From the NCBI RefSeq assembly GCF_012935695.1, contig NZ_CP052859.1, positions 4,009,001 through 4,073,000 of the forward strand: a DNA stretch of 64,000 nucleotides, in the 5' to 3' direction. The position numbers and the translations under genes were made by a program. This document shows, in pieces, positions 8,987 to 17,572 of this stretch; position 1 is the stretch's first letter; each line of letters starts with the position of its first letter. Origin of the DNA: Pseudomonas sp. ADAK18 (GTDB lineage: Bacteria; Pseudomonadota; Gammaproteobacteria; Pseudomonadales; Pseudomonadaceae). The notes below the pieces were generated by a model. It was given only the letters and a program-made list of their open reading frames with translations, had not been told where the DNA came from and did not search any database.

Positions 8987-10474
8987 TTATAGAACGGGTT
9001 CCAAGCCGGCGTTTTCAATGAACGCACTCAACGTCAACACATCCACCGACCCCGACCGATCCTGATCCAGGTGCGCCACCTGACTGCGCACCGCCCGATG
9101 GATCCGGCCACTGCCTTCCCCCAACCGCACCGTCCCACGCAAATCCACCGCCTGGGCCGCGACGATCAACTCGATACTGCCCAGCCACAACACTCGCTCC
9201 GTCAGGCGCCGTGTCTTGTCGATCACCGCCAGCGCTTGACCGGCATAGTCTTCCACCCGATCCGCCACCGGCACGCTCACGGCAGGCAGAGGATTAGCCA
9301 AGTGCCCAATCTCCGCCAACAGCGCCGCGCTGGTTCGCTGCAATGCCGCCATGCCGACGTGTCCAGGTTGGTCGATTAGAAAACGTGGCAACTCGCTGGA
9401 CGCTGGCGACAACAACTTGGCAATCCGTTCAGCGCTGCAGGCGGCCACCCGGCTCAAGGCCAGGCCCAGCCCTTCACCAGCCAGCGCCAGGTGAGTGCTG
9501 TCGAAGTTAGCCGTGGCGAGCACCTGCTGTTCTTCACTGATCAACGCCGGGTTATCGGCGCCGCTGGTCAATTCCAACTCGATCTGTTCACGCAACTGCT
9601 GCAAGGCCTGCTGGGCCGCGCCTTGAACCACGGTGGCGCAACGAAAGCTCAACGGGTCCTGCAACCGGCGCGGATTGTCCGCCAACTCACCACCGTCCAG
9701 CAGCCGCAACAACGCCTGTGACTGCTCGGTTTGCCCTGGTGCTGGACGCAACCGTGAAGCCCGAGGCTGGAACGGGCTGAGGTTGGCGCGGTAGCCCTCA
9801 CACGACAGTGCAATGGCCGCCAACACCGCCTGCAACGCCCGCTTAGCCTCGGCCACCAATAAAGCGCCAAGGCCGACACTGGCCGCATTCGCCGACACCA
9901 GTGCCAGACCATCCTTGCCCACCAGTCGTGCCGCTTGAAGACCGCTGCGTTGCAACGCCTCGGCAGCCGGCAAACGCTCCCCGCGCCACTGCACCCAACC
10001 CTGCCCCAACAACGCCAAACTCAGGTGCGCCAGAGGTGCCAAATCACTTTCACCCAGAGAGCCCAGCAATGGCACCTCGGGATCTATACCCGCATTGAGC
10101 AAGGCCAACAGGCTGTCGGCCGCGTGGGGGGAAATCCCCGACCGGCCTTGGGCCAATCCCGCCAACCGCGCCGTGATAATTGCCCGCAGTTCCTGACGAT
10201 TGGCCAGGCGTCCTACGCCCACGGCGCGCCCTAGGGGAATCCGAGCTTGCAGCAGCGGATCGTCCAGAGGCACCTGCACATCCACCGCCGCACCGAGGCC
10301 TGTGGTCACGCCATAAATCGGCGTGCCCTGACTGGCGAGGCTTAGCAACAATCGATGCCCTTCCTCGATGCGCTGACGAGCGTGCAAGCTGAAGGCTGCG
10401 GGCGCGTCCTGTTCAGCAATAGCGAGCAAGTCCACCAGCGCCAGTCCTTGGGGATCAAGGTATTTCATGCCCAC
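8987..10474 (-). CDS. Ammonia-lyase (HAL/PAL) family protein with altered MIO motif
   Basis: The 495-residue product has the length and layout of histidine/phenylalanine ammonia-lyases: the active-site tyrosine loop IYGVTTGLG near residue 54, the helix-end motif DLAPLAHLSLALLG, LQDPLSFRC near 270 and TSGADNP near 305. The Ala-Ser-Gly that cyclises to the MIO cofactor is absent: the expected ASGDLAPL reads GESDLAPL (G141-E142-S143-D144), one residue shorter. It therefore should not make MIO and may catalyse an elimination by another route, as the MIO-less family member ergothionase does. It overlaps the preceding OCD gene by 10 bases, so the two are translationally coupled. It is probably not HutH. 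Confidence 0.85.
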   Translation of the reverse strand: MGMKYLDPQGLALVDLLAIAEQDAPAAFSLHARQRIEEGHRLLLSLASQGTPIYGVTTGLGAAVDVQVPLDDPLLQARIPLGRAVGVGRLANRQELRAIITARLAGLAQGRSGISPHAADSLLALLNAGIDPEVPLLGSLGESDLAPLAHLSLALLGQGWVQWRGERLPAAEALQRSGLQAARLVGKDGLALVSANAASVGLGALLVAEAKRALQAVLAAIALSCEGYRANLSPFQPRASRLRPAPGQTEQSQALLRLLDGGELADNPRRLQDPLSFRCATVVQGAAQQALQQLREQIELELTSGADNPALISEEQQVLATANFDSTHLALAGEGLGLALSRVAACSAERIAKLLSPASSELPRFLIDQPGHVGMAALQRTSAALLAEIGHLANPLPAVSVPVADRVEDYAGQALAVIDKTRRLTERVLWLGSIELIVAAQAVDLRGTVRLGEGSGRIHRAVRSQVAHLDQDRSGSVDVLTLSAFIENAGLEPVL

Positions 10475-11469
10475 CGCAGCCTTTGGCCGATGCCCAGTCG
10501 CTTGGCCTTTTCCAGCAGCGCATGGCCCAGGGCGATATCACTGAGGCTCAAGCCTCGGTGCCAGAACAGGATGGTTTCCTCAGGGCTTTGCCGGCCATTT
10601 TTCAAGCCCGCAACGATCTGCCCCAACTCGGCATGCAAGGTGTCAGCACTGAGTTTCCCGACATCAACATGGGCACGCAACGCACCGAACATTCCGCCTT
10701 TGCACTGCCCCCAGTCGTCCACCACCAGCTTGCTCATGATGTCGGTCAGGGACAATTGCACCGCACTCATGGTGCCGTAAGGCACCACAAAGGCGCCGGG
10801 TTTGATCCACTCGGTGCGTAACAGCGGTTCCGGCTGATCAAGGCGCGAGGCCTCGACCACGATGTCGGCTCCGCGCACCGTGGATTCCCAATCCTCGGTG
10901 ACAATCACCGGTTTGCCGAGGTCGCGACGCAAGCGTTCGGCAAAGGCTTCGCGGCTTTCGCTGCGACGGGAATGCACACGGATTTCCTCGAAATCGAACA
11001 GGTGGTCCAGCAACCGTACGTTCCAATACGCCGTGCCTCGGGCACCGATATGGGCCAGCACTTTACTGTCCGGCCTGGCCAGGTATTTGGCGCCGATCGC
11101 GGTGACGGCACCGGTGCGCATATCAGTGATGGCCGAGGCGTCGAGGATGGCTTTCGGGATGCCAGTGGCCGGGTCCAGGAGGTTGAGAATCGCCAGTTCC
11201 GAGGGTAAACCCTTGCGGTAGTTGTCGACAAAATCCCCCACTACCTTGACCCCGGCGTAGCCGATCGCGCCGCCCAACACACCTCGCAGCACGTTGAAAT
11301 GGCCGTTGATTTCACCCCCGGGAATCAGGTGGGTGCGCGGTTCGATCACCGCCTCACCACGGCCCTGGATGGCCAGGCTGGCTTCGATGGCGTTGAGGAT
11401 TTCGTCGTTACTCAAGTCCAGTTCGTCGATGTCCAGGCCGTTGAGAAAATCGATGTAGATCGGTTGCAT
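10465..11469 (-). CDS. Ornithine cyclodeaminase / mu-crystallin family protein
   Basis: A 334-residue NAD(P)-binding enzyme of the OCD family. Family marks are YAGVKVVGDF near 90, TDMRTGAVTAIGAKYLARPD near 135 and the nucleotide-binding stretch VLAHIGARGTAYWNVRLL, whose usual GxGxxA is here GARGTA. Relatives include ornithine cyclodeaminase, alanine dehydrogenase, lysine/pipecolate cyclases and ketimine reductases. Close homologues in pseudomonads are, as I recall, listed as 'tyramine oxidase subunit B', a name I cannot verify. Coupled to the MIO-less lyase gene, it probably handles the same amine or amino-acid substrate. Confidence 0.85.
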   Translation of the reverse strand: MQPIYIDFLNGLDIDELDLSNDEILNAIEASLAIQGRGEAVIEPRTHLIPGGEINGHFNVLRGVLGGAIGYAGVKVVGDFVDNYRKGLPSELAILNLLDPATGIPKAILDASAITDMRTGAVTAIGAKYLARPDSKVLAHIGARGTAYWNVRLLDHLFDFEEIRVHSRRSESREAFAERLRRDLGKPVIVTEDWESTVRGADIVVEASRLDQPEPLLRTEWIKPGAFVVPYGTMSAVQLSLTDIMSKLVVDDWGQCKGGMFGALRAHVDVGKLSADTLHAELGQIVAGLKNGRQSPEETILFWHRGLSLSDIALGHALLEKAKRLGIGQRLRWA

Positions 11470-11515
11470 GGTCTGCTCACTGATAGGTTAATAGGGCTTG
11501 ATGCGATCGCTCTAC

Positions 11516-11664
11516 TGTGGCGAGCGGGCTTGCCCGCGTCGGGGCGCGAAGCGGCCCCAAACCTGCGCCCACACTCTGCCAGATGTATCGCAACTACCTT
11601 TTCAGGGCTGCTACGCAGCCCAACGCGGGCAAGCCCGCTCGCCACAATAAGCCCGCTCGCCACA
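11516..11664. repeat. REP doublet, GTGGCGAGCGGGCTTGCCCGC family
   Basis: A full unit TGTGGCGAGCGGGCTTGCCC followed by GCGTCGGGGCGCGAAGCGGC, then its inverted partner ending GGGCAAGCCCGCTCGCCACA, and one extra inverted head (AAGCCCGCTCGCCACAA). It separates the OCD gene from the SsuA-like gene, all on the minus strand, and could act as a transcript-stabilising or attenuating hairpin between them. Confidence 0.9.
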
Positions 11665-11685
11665 ACAGACTCGTTTGCAACAAGG

Positions 11686-12615
11686 TCAGGGGGCCTTGAA
11701 GACAATCTGCTGCACATCGACCTTTTTCGGGATCAGGCCATTGGCAAAAAACAGGTCGGCGGTGCGTTGCTGGTTGGCAATGTCCACCGCGTCCAGTGGA
11801 CGACTAGGCGTCGGCGAGCGATGGTTGAAATAGCTTTCCACCACGGCCGGTGGCAGGCCCAGGGTCTTGGCCATTAGCGCGACACTTTCGTCATGCTGGT
11901 CCAGGGACAACCGTTGCGCCTGGGCAAAGGTCTTGAGAATGATGGCGATGGCCTGAGGATGTTGCTTGGCAAACGGACCGCTGGCGATGAAAAAACTGCC
12001 CGCAGGATTCAACCCTTGGCCGTCCCCCAATACCCGCGCCGAACCGTCCACCACGGCCGCCGAGTAGTACGGATCCCACACTACCCAAGCGTCCACCTTG
12101 CCCTGTTCGAACGCGGCACGACCGTCGGAAGGCGATAGGTACACCACGTTCACGTCCTTCCACTGCAACCCGGCGCGCAGCAGGCTTTTGAGGAACAGGT
12201 TGTGAGCGCTGGAACCCTTGAGCAGCGCCACGCGTTTGCCCTTGAGTTCGGCCACGCTTTGCACCGTGCTGGCCTTGGGCAACAGGATCGCTTCGGTGCG
12301 GCCGTCATTGGGCTCGACGCCGATGTACTGCACGTCGATCCCGGCGGCCTGGGCGAAGATCGGCGGGATGTCACCGATATTGCCGATGTCCAGGCTACCC
12401 GCGTTCAGCGCCTCGATCAGCGGTGGGCCGCCGAGGAATTCGGTCCACTGCACCTGAGTACCGGGGAGCGCCTGCTCGAACAGGTGATGCTCACGGGCGA
12501 GCACCATGCTCACAGAGCTTTTCTGGTAGCCAATACGCAGGGTGGGCGGTTCAGCGGCCAGCAACTGTCCGGTAAACAGCGTCAACAAGGTTGCTGCAAA
12601 GAGCTTGCGCATCAC
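11686..12615 (-). CDS. Periplasmic binding protein, SsuA/TauA-like, orphan
   Basis: A 309-residue binding protein with a clear signal peptide (MMRKLFAATLLTLFTGQLLA, cleavage near AAEP). It follows the aliphatic-sulfonate/nitrate binding pattern: RIGYQKSS at the mature start, LNAGSLDIGNIGDIPPIFAQ, KGKRVALLKGSSAHN and VDAWVVWDPYYSA. SsuA proteins bind alkanesulfonates in the periplasm for an ABC importer. No SsuB/SsuC homologue is beside it. Its ATG overlaps the stop of the ProX-like gene (ATGA), so the two are coupled. The true ligand is unknown. Confidence 0.87.
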   Translation of the reverse strand: MMRKLFAATLLTLFTGQLLAAEPPTLRIGYQKSSVSMVLAREHHLFEQALPGTQVQWTEFLGGPPLIEALNAGSLDIGNIGDIPPIFAQAAGIDVQYIGVEPNDGRTEAILLPKASTVQSVAELKGKRVALLKGSSAHNLFLKSLLRAGLQWKDVNVVYLSPSDGRAAFEQGKVDAWVVWDPYYSAAVVDGSARVLGDGQGLNPAGSFFIASGPFAKQHPQAIAIILKTFAQAQRLSLDQHDESVALMAKTLGLPPAVVESYFNHRSPTPSRPLDAVDIANQQRTADLFFANGLIPKKVDVQQIVFKAP

Positions 12616-13625
12616 AGACTCCCCTTAACCTTCGACGCGACATCCGCCGGCACCCACTGCTGCCACACCTGGGGTTGTTCTTTCAAAAATGCTTCGGCCA
12701 CTTGGCGAGGCGCCGTACGTTTTTCGGCCATCTGCGCAAGGATGCCGTTGAGCAGATCAATCGGCAGGTCGACCTTTTCAAAGAACGTCACCAGCTCCGG
12801 GTACTGGGTCTTGAACGGTGCCGAGACACCAATCGCCAGGTGCGCCGGCATCGAGCGGGTGCCTTGTGGGTGCGGGTTGTTGGCATCGGCCAGGGTCTTC
12901 CAGGCCTCAGCGTTGAATGGTGGTTCTTCCAGCTTGATCAGCTTGAAACGCCCCAGCAGCGGAGTCGGCGACCAGTAGTAGAACAACACCGGTTTGCCTC
13001 GACGAATCGATGACGCCACCTCGGCATCCAGCGCCGCGCCGGAGCCGGTGCGGAAGTTGACGAAGCTGTCGGTCAAACCGTAGGCCTTGAGTTTCTGGCT
13101 GTTGACGATCTCCGACGTCCAGCCGGTGGGGCTGTTAAGGAAGCGTCCACGGGTTGGGTCTTCAGGGTCACGGAACACGTCCTTGTAGCGCGACAGGTCG
13201 GCCACGGATTTCAACTCTGGCGCCAGGGGTTTGATGCCTCGTTCGGCATCGCCCTTGATCACATATTCCGGCACCCACCAGCCTTCAGTGGCACCTTTGA
13301 CCGTGTCGCCGAGGCCAAACACCTTGCCTTCACTTTCAGCCTTGACCCAGACCGGACTGCGCCCGGCCCACTCTTCGCCGATCACCTGAATATCATCCTT
13401 GGCCAACGCAGCTTCCAGGCTCACGGTGCTGCCGGGCAGGGTGTCGGTGGGATAGCCGTAGCCTTTTTCGACGATCAAGCGCAGGACTTCGGTGATCAGG
13501 CTGCCGCTTTCCCAGGTGATATCGCCGAAGTGGATCGGTTTGGCAGGCTCGGCAGCGGTGGCTGACTGTGCCAGGACGGTGAGTGCCAGCAGCGAGCCAC
13601 CGAGCAGGTTTTTTAGTTTTTTCAT
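12612..13625 (-). CDS. Periplasmic binding protein, ProX/OpuAC (betaine-type), orphan
   Basis: A 337-residue secreted binding protein; signal peptide MKKLKNLLGGSLLALTVLAQ, cleavage near ATAAEP. It belongs to the glycine-betaine/choline binding family: IHFGDITWESG, VIGEEWAGRSP, EGWWVPEY, PTGWTSEIV and VLFYYWSPTPLLGRF. The many Trp and Tyr in these loops are what builds the cation-pi cage for quaternary ammonium groups in this family. I start it at the ATG at 13625; the frame is open 12 codons further. No permease or ATPase gene lies beside it, which is unusual. A TonB receptor precedes it and an SsuA-like protein follows by ATGA overlap. Confidence 0.88.
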   Translation of the reverse strand: MKKLKNLLGGSLLALTVLAQSATAAEPAKPIHFGDITWESGSLITEVLRLIVEKGYGYPTDTLPGSTVSLEAALAKDDIQVIGEEWAGRSPVWVKAESEGKVFGLGDTVKGATEGWWVPEYVIKGDAERGIKPLAPELKSVADLSRYKDVFRDPEDPTRGRFLNSPTGWTSEIVNSQKLKAYGLTDSFVNFRTGSGAALDAEVASSIRRGKPVLFYYWSPTPLLGRFKLIKLEEPPFNAEAWKTLADANNPHPQGTRSMPAHLAIGVSAPFKTQYPELVTFFEKVDLPIDLLNGILAQMAEKRTAPRQVAEAFLKEQPQVWQQWVPADVASKVKGSL

Positions 13626-13684
13626 GAATAGCCTCTGGGTGATTCGGTTTTCAAAGCACAAATTTCAAAGTGAGCAGTGTCAGG

Positions 13685-13711
13685 GTGGGAGCGGGCTTTT
13701 GTGGGAGCGGT
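13685..13711 (+). repeat. Two truncated REP heads in tandem
   Basis: GTGGGAGCGGGCTTTT is followed directly by GTGGGAGCGGTG. These are two broken heads of the GTGGGAGCGGG family, without the inverted partner, in the gap between the TonB receptor and ProX-like genes. Confidence 0.7.
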
Positions 13712-13719
13712 GTCATTGG

Positions 13720-16350
13720 TTAAAAGTCATAACTAAGCCGCGTGTAGTAAAACGCCCCTTCCGGCGCGGTCGGCGACAGGTAGCTGTACTGCTGGCCTGG
13801 GGTCTGGCGCAGGCGGGTGTTGTAGTCGTCGGGTTTGCTGTCGAACAGGTTGTTGGCGCCCACCGACACGCGCAGTTGCTTGGTGAAGGCGTAGTTCACG
13901 TCCAGGTCGGTGTTCCATTGCGCGCCGAAGGTCTGGTCGTACTGGGCGTTGGCTTCACTTGCTGCATATTTGCGGTATTTGCCGTAGCGGGTTTCGCTGA
14001 GGGCGATGGTCCATTGGCCGAGCTTGTGGATCGCGCCGAATACCAGCTTGTCTTCTGGGTAGCCGTGCTCCAGGAAACCTCGGGATTCGCGGGTCAGCAC
14101 TTCGAAACCATTGGGGTTTTCGTGGATTTTCTCGATGGTGGTGCGGGCCTTGGTGTAGCCCGCCGACAGGCTCAAGCCGCCGTACTGCGCCAGGTCCAGG
14201 TTGTACTTGCCGACGATATCGACACCCCGGGTGCGGGTGTCGGCGGCGTTGGTCATGAACTGCGCCCAGGAGTACTGGCCAAAGCCGGCATCCTTGAGGA
14301 TCTGCTCGGCACGCGGGCCGGAAATACCACCGCTGAACAGCAGGCGATCACGGATGGAAATCTGGTAGGCGTCAATGGTCAGCGAGGCTTGCTCGGTAGG
14401 CCGCAGCACCAGGCCCAGCGAATAGTTGGTGGACTTTTCAGGTTTGAGCGGCTGGGCACCGAGAGCACGGGCGGCCGGGTTGTCTGCGGGCAGCATGCGG
14501 GTCAGCACCGGGTTGCCGTTGGCATCGAGGTTAGTGGTGGTGGTCCATGAGGTGCCGATCTGGCCCAGGCTGGGCGCGTGATACGCGTTATTGACCGTGG
14601 CGCGCAAGCCCACTTGCGGCGTGAAGTCGTAACGCGCCGAGAGCTTGCCGGTGGTGGCTGAACCGAAGTCCGAGTAGTGCTCGGTACGCCCGGCCAGACC
14701 CACCTGGAATTTGTCGGTGACCTGATGCTCCAGGCCGAAATACACGCCGCTGACGTCACGTTTGAAGGTGCCGGCATCGTCCGGGGTCAGTCCCGAGGCC
14801 TGCACAGCACCGACCTGCACCCCGTCGATACCGCCGTAGGAGTAGGAATCATAGTCACCCGCCTCCAGGCGATATTGCTCATGGCGATAGGCGATGCCGC
14901 CTGAAATCGTCAGTGGATGGCTGGACCAGTTGACGTCCAGGTCCTTGGCGTAATCGAGGGTAACGTTGGTCTGTTCGTTGATCAGAGTGGCGACGTCGAA
15001 CTTGGTCGGGCTGTTGACGCCGTAGCTCGGATTGACGGTGTTGAAGGCCAGTTCGTCGTGCTTGTCGCGGCCATAGGTGGCGCTCAGGTCGAAGCGGCCC
15101 AAAACGTCGTCTTCGTAACGGCTGCCGAGGGTGAAGGCGCCGTCTTCATAGCGATAGCGGTATTTGGGGATCGTGCCGCCTGGGTAAATCCCCGCCACGT
15201 TGTTCGGGCTGCTGGCCAACAGCGGCGGCGTGTTGTTCACCGAGGTGTCCTGGCCGAACGTGGCGAAACTGTAGAGTCGCCACTGATCGTTCAGGCCGAT
15301 TTCGGCGTTGGCCGCCAGGTTGTATTTGTCGCGCCCGGCACCGCCCCAACGTGGGTTCTGCACCTGGCCGTCGGCGACGTATTTGTCGCCAATATCGTCG
15401 GGCTTGTTGTTCAAGGTGTTGAAGCTCAGGGTCAGGAAACCATCCCCCGGCAAACCCACGCCGTACCAACCATCGGTGGTCTTGCTGAAGCCATCGCCCT
15501 GGGCATATTTGCCCAGTTGCGTATTGAGCTGACCACCGCTATCGCGCTCCTTGAGCACGATGTTGACCACCCCGGCCACCGCATCAGAACCGTACTGCGC
15601 CGAGGCGCCATCGCGCAGCACTTCGACATGGTCGATAGCGCTGATGGGGATCATGTCCAGGTCCACCGGCTGCGCGCCAATGAACGGCACGCCACCGGAG
15701 ATATTCACCACTGCCGAGGTGTGGCGGCGCTTGCCGTTGATCAGCACCAGGGTCTGGTCCGGCGACAAGCCACGCAGCGACGCGCCCTTCGGGTCTTGCC
15801 CACGGGTGGCGCTGTTGTTCTGCGGGAAGTTGAACGAAGGCAGCAGTTGAAACAGCGCCTGGTTCAGGCTGGTGGCGCCGGTTTGCTTGAGTTCTTCGGC
15901 GTTGATCACGTCCACCGGGGCGCTGCCGGACAGGGCCGTGGCATCGCTGCGGCGAGTGCCGATGGCGACCACGCGGTCCAGGGTCGGCGCTTGTGCGGCA
16001 GCCGTTTGCGCCTTGATGTTACTGCTGGATTTAGGGCCTTCCTTGATGATGAAGGCGCCGTCCGGGCTGACCTGCACTTGTAGGCCGGTGCCCTTGAGTG
16101 CAGCGTCCACCGCTTGCTGCGCAGACAACGAGCCATCGACGCTGGCCGACGAATAGCTGCCCAACTGCGGGGTGAAGGAAATCACCTGGCCGCTCTGGCG
16201 GCTGATATTCAGCAGCACCTCATCCAAGGGGCCGGGCGCAATGTGGTAGACCTGACGCGCGTCTTCAGCGCTGGCGGCAAACGACAAAAACAGACTGGCC
16301 AACGGCACCAGGGCAAAGGTTCGAAGCGGCACACGGTTGAACTGGCTCAC
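13720..16350 (-). CDS. TonB-dependent outer-membrane receptor with signalling (STN) domain
   Basis: An 876-residue receptor. From the GTG at 16350: signal peptide (LRTFALVPLASLFLSFAASA), STN signalling domain at about 28-100 (YHIAPGPLDEVLLNISRQSG), plug at about 125-270 (LVLINGKRRHTS, VEVLRDGASAQYGSDAVAG) and a beta-barrel ending in YYTRLSYDF with the C-terminal Phe. The STN domain talks to a FecR-type anti-sigma factor, and fecR and an ECF sigma gene lie just upstream. The ligand is not evident: the INGKRRHTS-type plug is common in receptors for non-siderophore substrates, and two binding-protein genes follow. The GTG has a GGGGGGAG ribosome site; no in-frame ATG fits. Confidence 0.92.
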   Translation of the reverse strand: MSQFNRVPLRTFALVPLASLFLSFAASAEDARQVYHIAPGPLDEVLLNISRQSGQVISFTPQLGSYSSASVDGSLSAQQAVDAALKGTGLQVQVSPDGAFIIKEGPKSSSNIKAQTAAAQAPTLDRVVAIGTRRSDATALSGSAPVDVINAEELKQTGATSLNQALFQLLPSFNFPQNNSATRGQDPKGASLRGLSPDQTLVLINGKRRHTSAVVNISGGVPFIGAQPVDLDMIPISAIDHVEVLRDGASAQYGSDAVAGVVNIVLKERDSGGQLNTQLGKYAQGDGFSKTTDGWYGVGLPGDGFLTLSFNTLNNKPDDIGDKYVADGQVQNPRWGGAGRDKYNLAANAEIGLNDQWRLYSFATFGQDTSVNNTPPLLASSPNNVAGIYPGGTIPKYRYRYEDGAFTLGSRYEDDVLGRFDLSATYGRDKHDELAFNTVNPSYGVNSPTKFDVATLINEQTNVTLDYAKDLDVNWSSHPLTISGGIAYRHEQYRLEAGDYDSYSYGGIDGVQVGAVQASGLTPDDAGTFKRDVSGVYFGLEHQVTDKFQVGLAGRTEHYSDFGSATTGKLSARYDFTPQVGLRATVNNAYHAPSLGQIGTSWTTTTNLDANGNPVLTRMLPADNPAARALGAQPLKPEKSTNYSLGLVLRPTEQASLTIDAYQISIRDRLLFSGGISGPRAEQILKDAGFGQYSWAQFMTNAADTRTRGVDIVGKYNLDLAQYGGLSLSAGYTKARTTIEKIHENPNGFEVLTRESRGFLEHGYPEDKLVFGAIHKLGQWTIALSETRYGKYRKYAASEANAQYDQTFGAQWNTDLDVNYAFTKQLRVSVGANNLFDSKPDDYNTRLRQTPGQQYSYLSPTAPEGAFYYTRLSYDF

Positions 16351-16419
16351 ATTGGCTCCCCCCAAGGAAACTCCATAACGCTGCTCCCCGCAGCGCTTAC
16401 GGGAGTGATGTGGGATGGC

Positions 16420-16459
16420 GCGGGGAAAACTTGCAGACCGTTTGGTTATGTCGTTAGAA
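16420..16459 (-). promoter_or_regulatory. Candidate ECF-sigma promoter of the TonB receptor gene
   Basis: On the minus strand: TTCTAA, seven bases, ACCAAACGGTCTGCAAG, then TTTTCCCCGC, ending 69 bases before the receptor start. The same arrangement with two changes in the 27-base block occurs 64 bases before the desaturase start. Shared sequence at matched distance suggests one sigma factor, most simply the FecI-like one encoded next door. Which part is -35 and which -10 is not settled. Confidence 0.6.
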
Positions 16460-16486
16460 CCGTCCTTTACGCACGACTCGGTCAAA

Positions 16487-16593
16487 TGTGGGAGTTGTCG
16501 AGCCCTGGCGAGGCTGCGATGGGATCGCTGCGGTCTGACAGGTACACCGAGTCGATCCCATCGCAGCCTCGCCAGGGCTCGACAGCTCCCACA
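16487..16593. repeat. Inverted repeat, GTGGGAGTTGTCGAGCCCTGGCGAGG type
   Basis: Arms TGTGGGAGTTGTCGAGCCC plus TGGCGAGGCTGCGATGGGAT are inverted about 25 bases later, ending CTCGACAGCTCCCACA. One base differs between the arms (TTGTC against CTGTC). The GAGGCTGCGATG part is shared with the CCGCTGCCGAGG family, so this looks like a hybrid or sub-family. It lies between fecR and the receptor promoter. Confidence 0.85.
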
Positions 16594-16627
16594 GAAGAGC
16601 AGTTTCACGTTGAGTTTTCGGTACTCT

Positions 16628-17572
16628 TCAGGCTGCACTGACGGTCACCCACAACCCGGTCCGGCGGGTGATATGGATCGGTAACGTGCGCGCCAGGGTG
16701 TCGAGGATCTGCTGGGGATTGTCCAGCCGGTACAGGCCACTGACGCCCAAGCCGGCTACTGCGGGATCCAGGCGCAACACGCCATTGTGGTAAGGCCGCA
16801 AGGCCTCGATGACTTCCACCAACGGACGGTCGCGCACTTGCAGGAAACCGTCGATCCACGCCGTCGCCCCCGAGGAGCTGGCCTGCACCGGGCCAAAACC
16901 GGCTCGGTCGTAACTGACTTCGTGCCCGGCCGCCAATTGCAGGCGGTCGCCATTCTGGCCGTCGATCTCCAGGGTGCCGTTGAGCGCCACCACGTGGCCC
17001 TGCCCTTCCCGCTCACGCAGCAGCAACCGATTACCGTAGGCGCGCAATCGCGTTTGCTCGGTCTGGATCAGAAAAGGTCGGTTCGCATCATTGGCAATCT
17101 TCGCCAGCAGTTCGCCCTCACGTAGGCGCACCAGCCGTCGCTGGGGATCGAATTGGATATCCGCCGTGCTGCGCGCGTTGAGCAGCAACTCGCTACCATC
17201 GGCCAACTCGACGGTTCGGCGCTCGCCGGTGCCCGTACGCAGGTCAGCGGTCAACTCCGACAGTGGCAAGCCCAAAGGCCTTGCCAGCAAGCTCGCGCCC
17301 AATGCCACGCCCGCACCTATCAAGGCGCCACGCAGCAGCGTGCGGCGGCTGGAAGGCGCTTGCAGCGCCTGCTGCAACACCTTGCCGCTGACGCCTTGGG
17401 CCTGGGCAATCTGGAACACACCGAGGCGGGTTTCCAGCTGTTGGCACAAGGCGTCGTGGCGTGGATCTTCGGCACGCCATTGGTGATAACGCTGCCAGTC
17501 CGCCGCACTCGCCTGACCGGAGCGCAGCAAGACGATCCAGCGAGTGGCGCTGTCGATCAGTTCGTCATTCAT
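16628..17572 (-). CDS. FecR-type anti-sigma / sigma-regulator
   Basis: A 314-residue regulator that holds or activates the ECF sigma factor according to the state of the TonB receptor. The N-terminal cytoplasmic DUF4880-like part (DSATRWIVLLRSGQASAADW, then HDALCQQLE) is followed by one membrane helix near residue 90-110 (LRGALIGAGVALGASLLARP) and a periplasmic FecR domain (GERRTVELADGSELLLNARS, then a STN-contacting C-terminal domain). Its ATG overlaps the sigma stop as ATGA, so I prefer 17572 over the seven-codon longer frame. Confidence 0.93.
   Translation of the reverse strand: MNDELIDSATRWIVLLRSGQASAADWQRYHQWRAEDPRHDALCQQLETRLGVFQIAQAQGVSGKVLQQALQAPSSRRTLLRGALIGAGVALGASLLARPLGLPLSELTADLRTGTGERRTVELADGSELLLNARSTADIQFDPQRRLVRLREGELLAKIANDANRPFLIQTEQTRLRAYGNRLLLREREGQGHVVALNGTLEIDGQNGDRLQLAAGHEVSYDRAGFGPVQASSSGATAWIDGFLQVRDRPLVEVIEALRPYHNGVLRLDPAVAGLGVSGLYRLDNPQQILDTLARTLPIHITRRTGLWVTVSAA

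Noticed and set aside
8987..10474. Annotation as histidine ammonia-lyase HutH
   Set aside because: The MIO triad is missing and no hut genes are nearby; the neighbour is an OCD-family gene.
11686..13625. A normal sulphonate or betaine ABC import operon
   Set aside because: Neither permease nor ATPase genes occur on either side; neighbours are a TonB receptor and an OCD enzyme.
13720..16638. The 972-codon frame for the TonB receptor
   Set aside because: The first 96 codons run through an inverted repeat and lie ahead of the signal peptide; the GTG at 16350 has the ribosome site.
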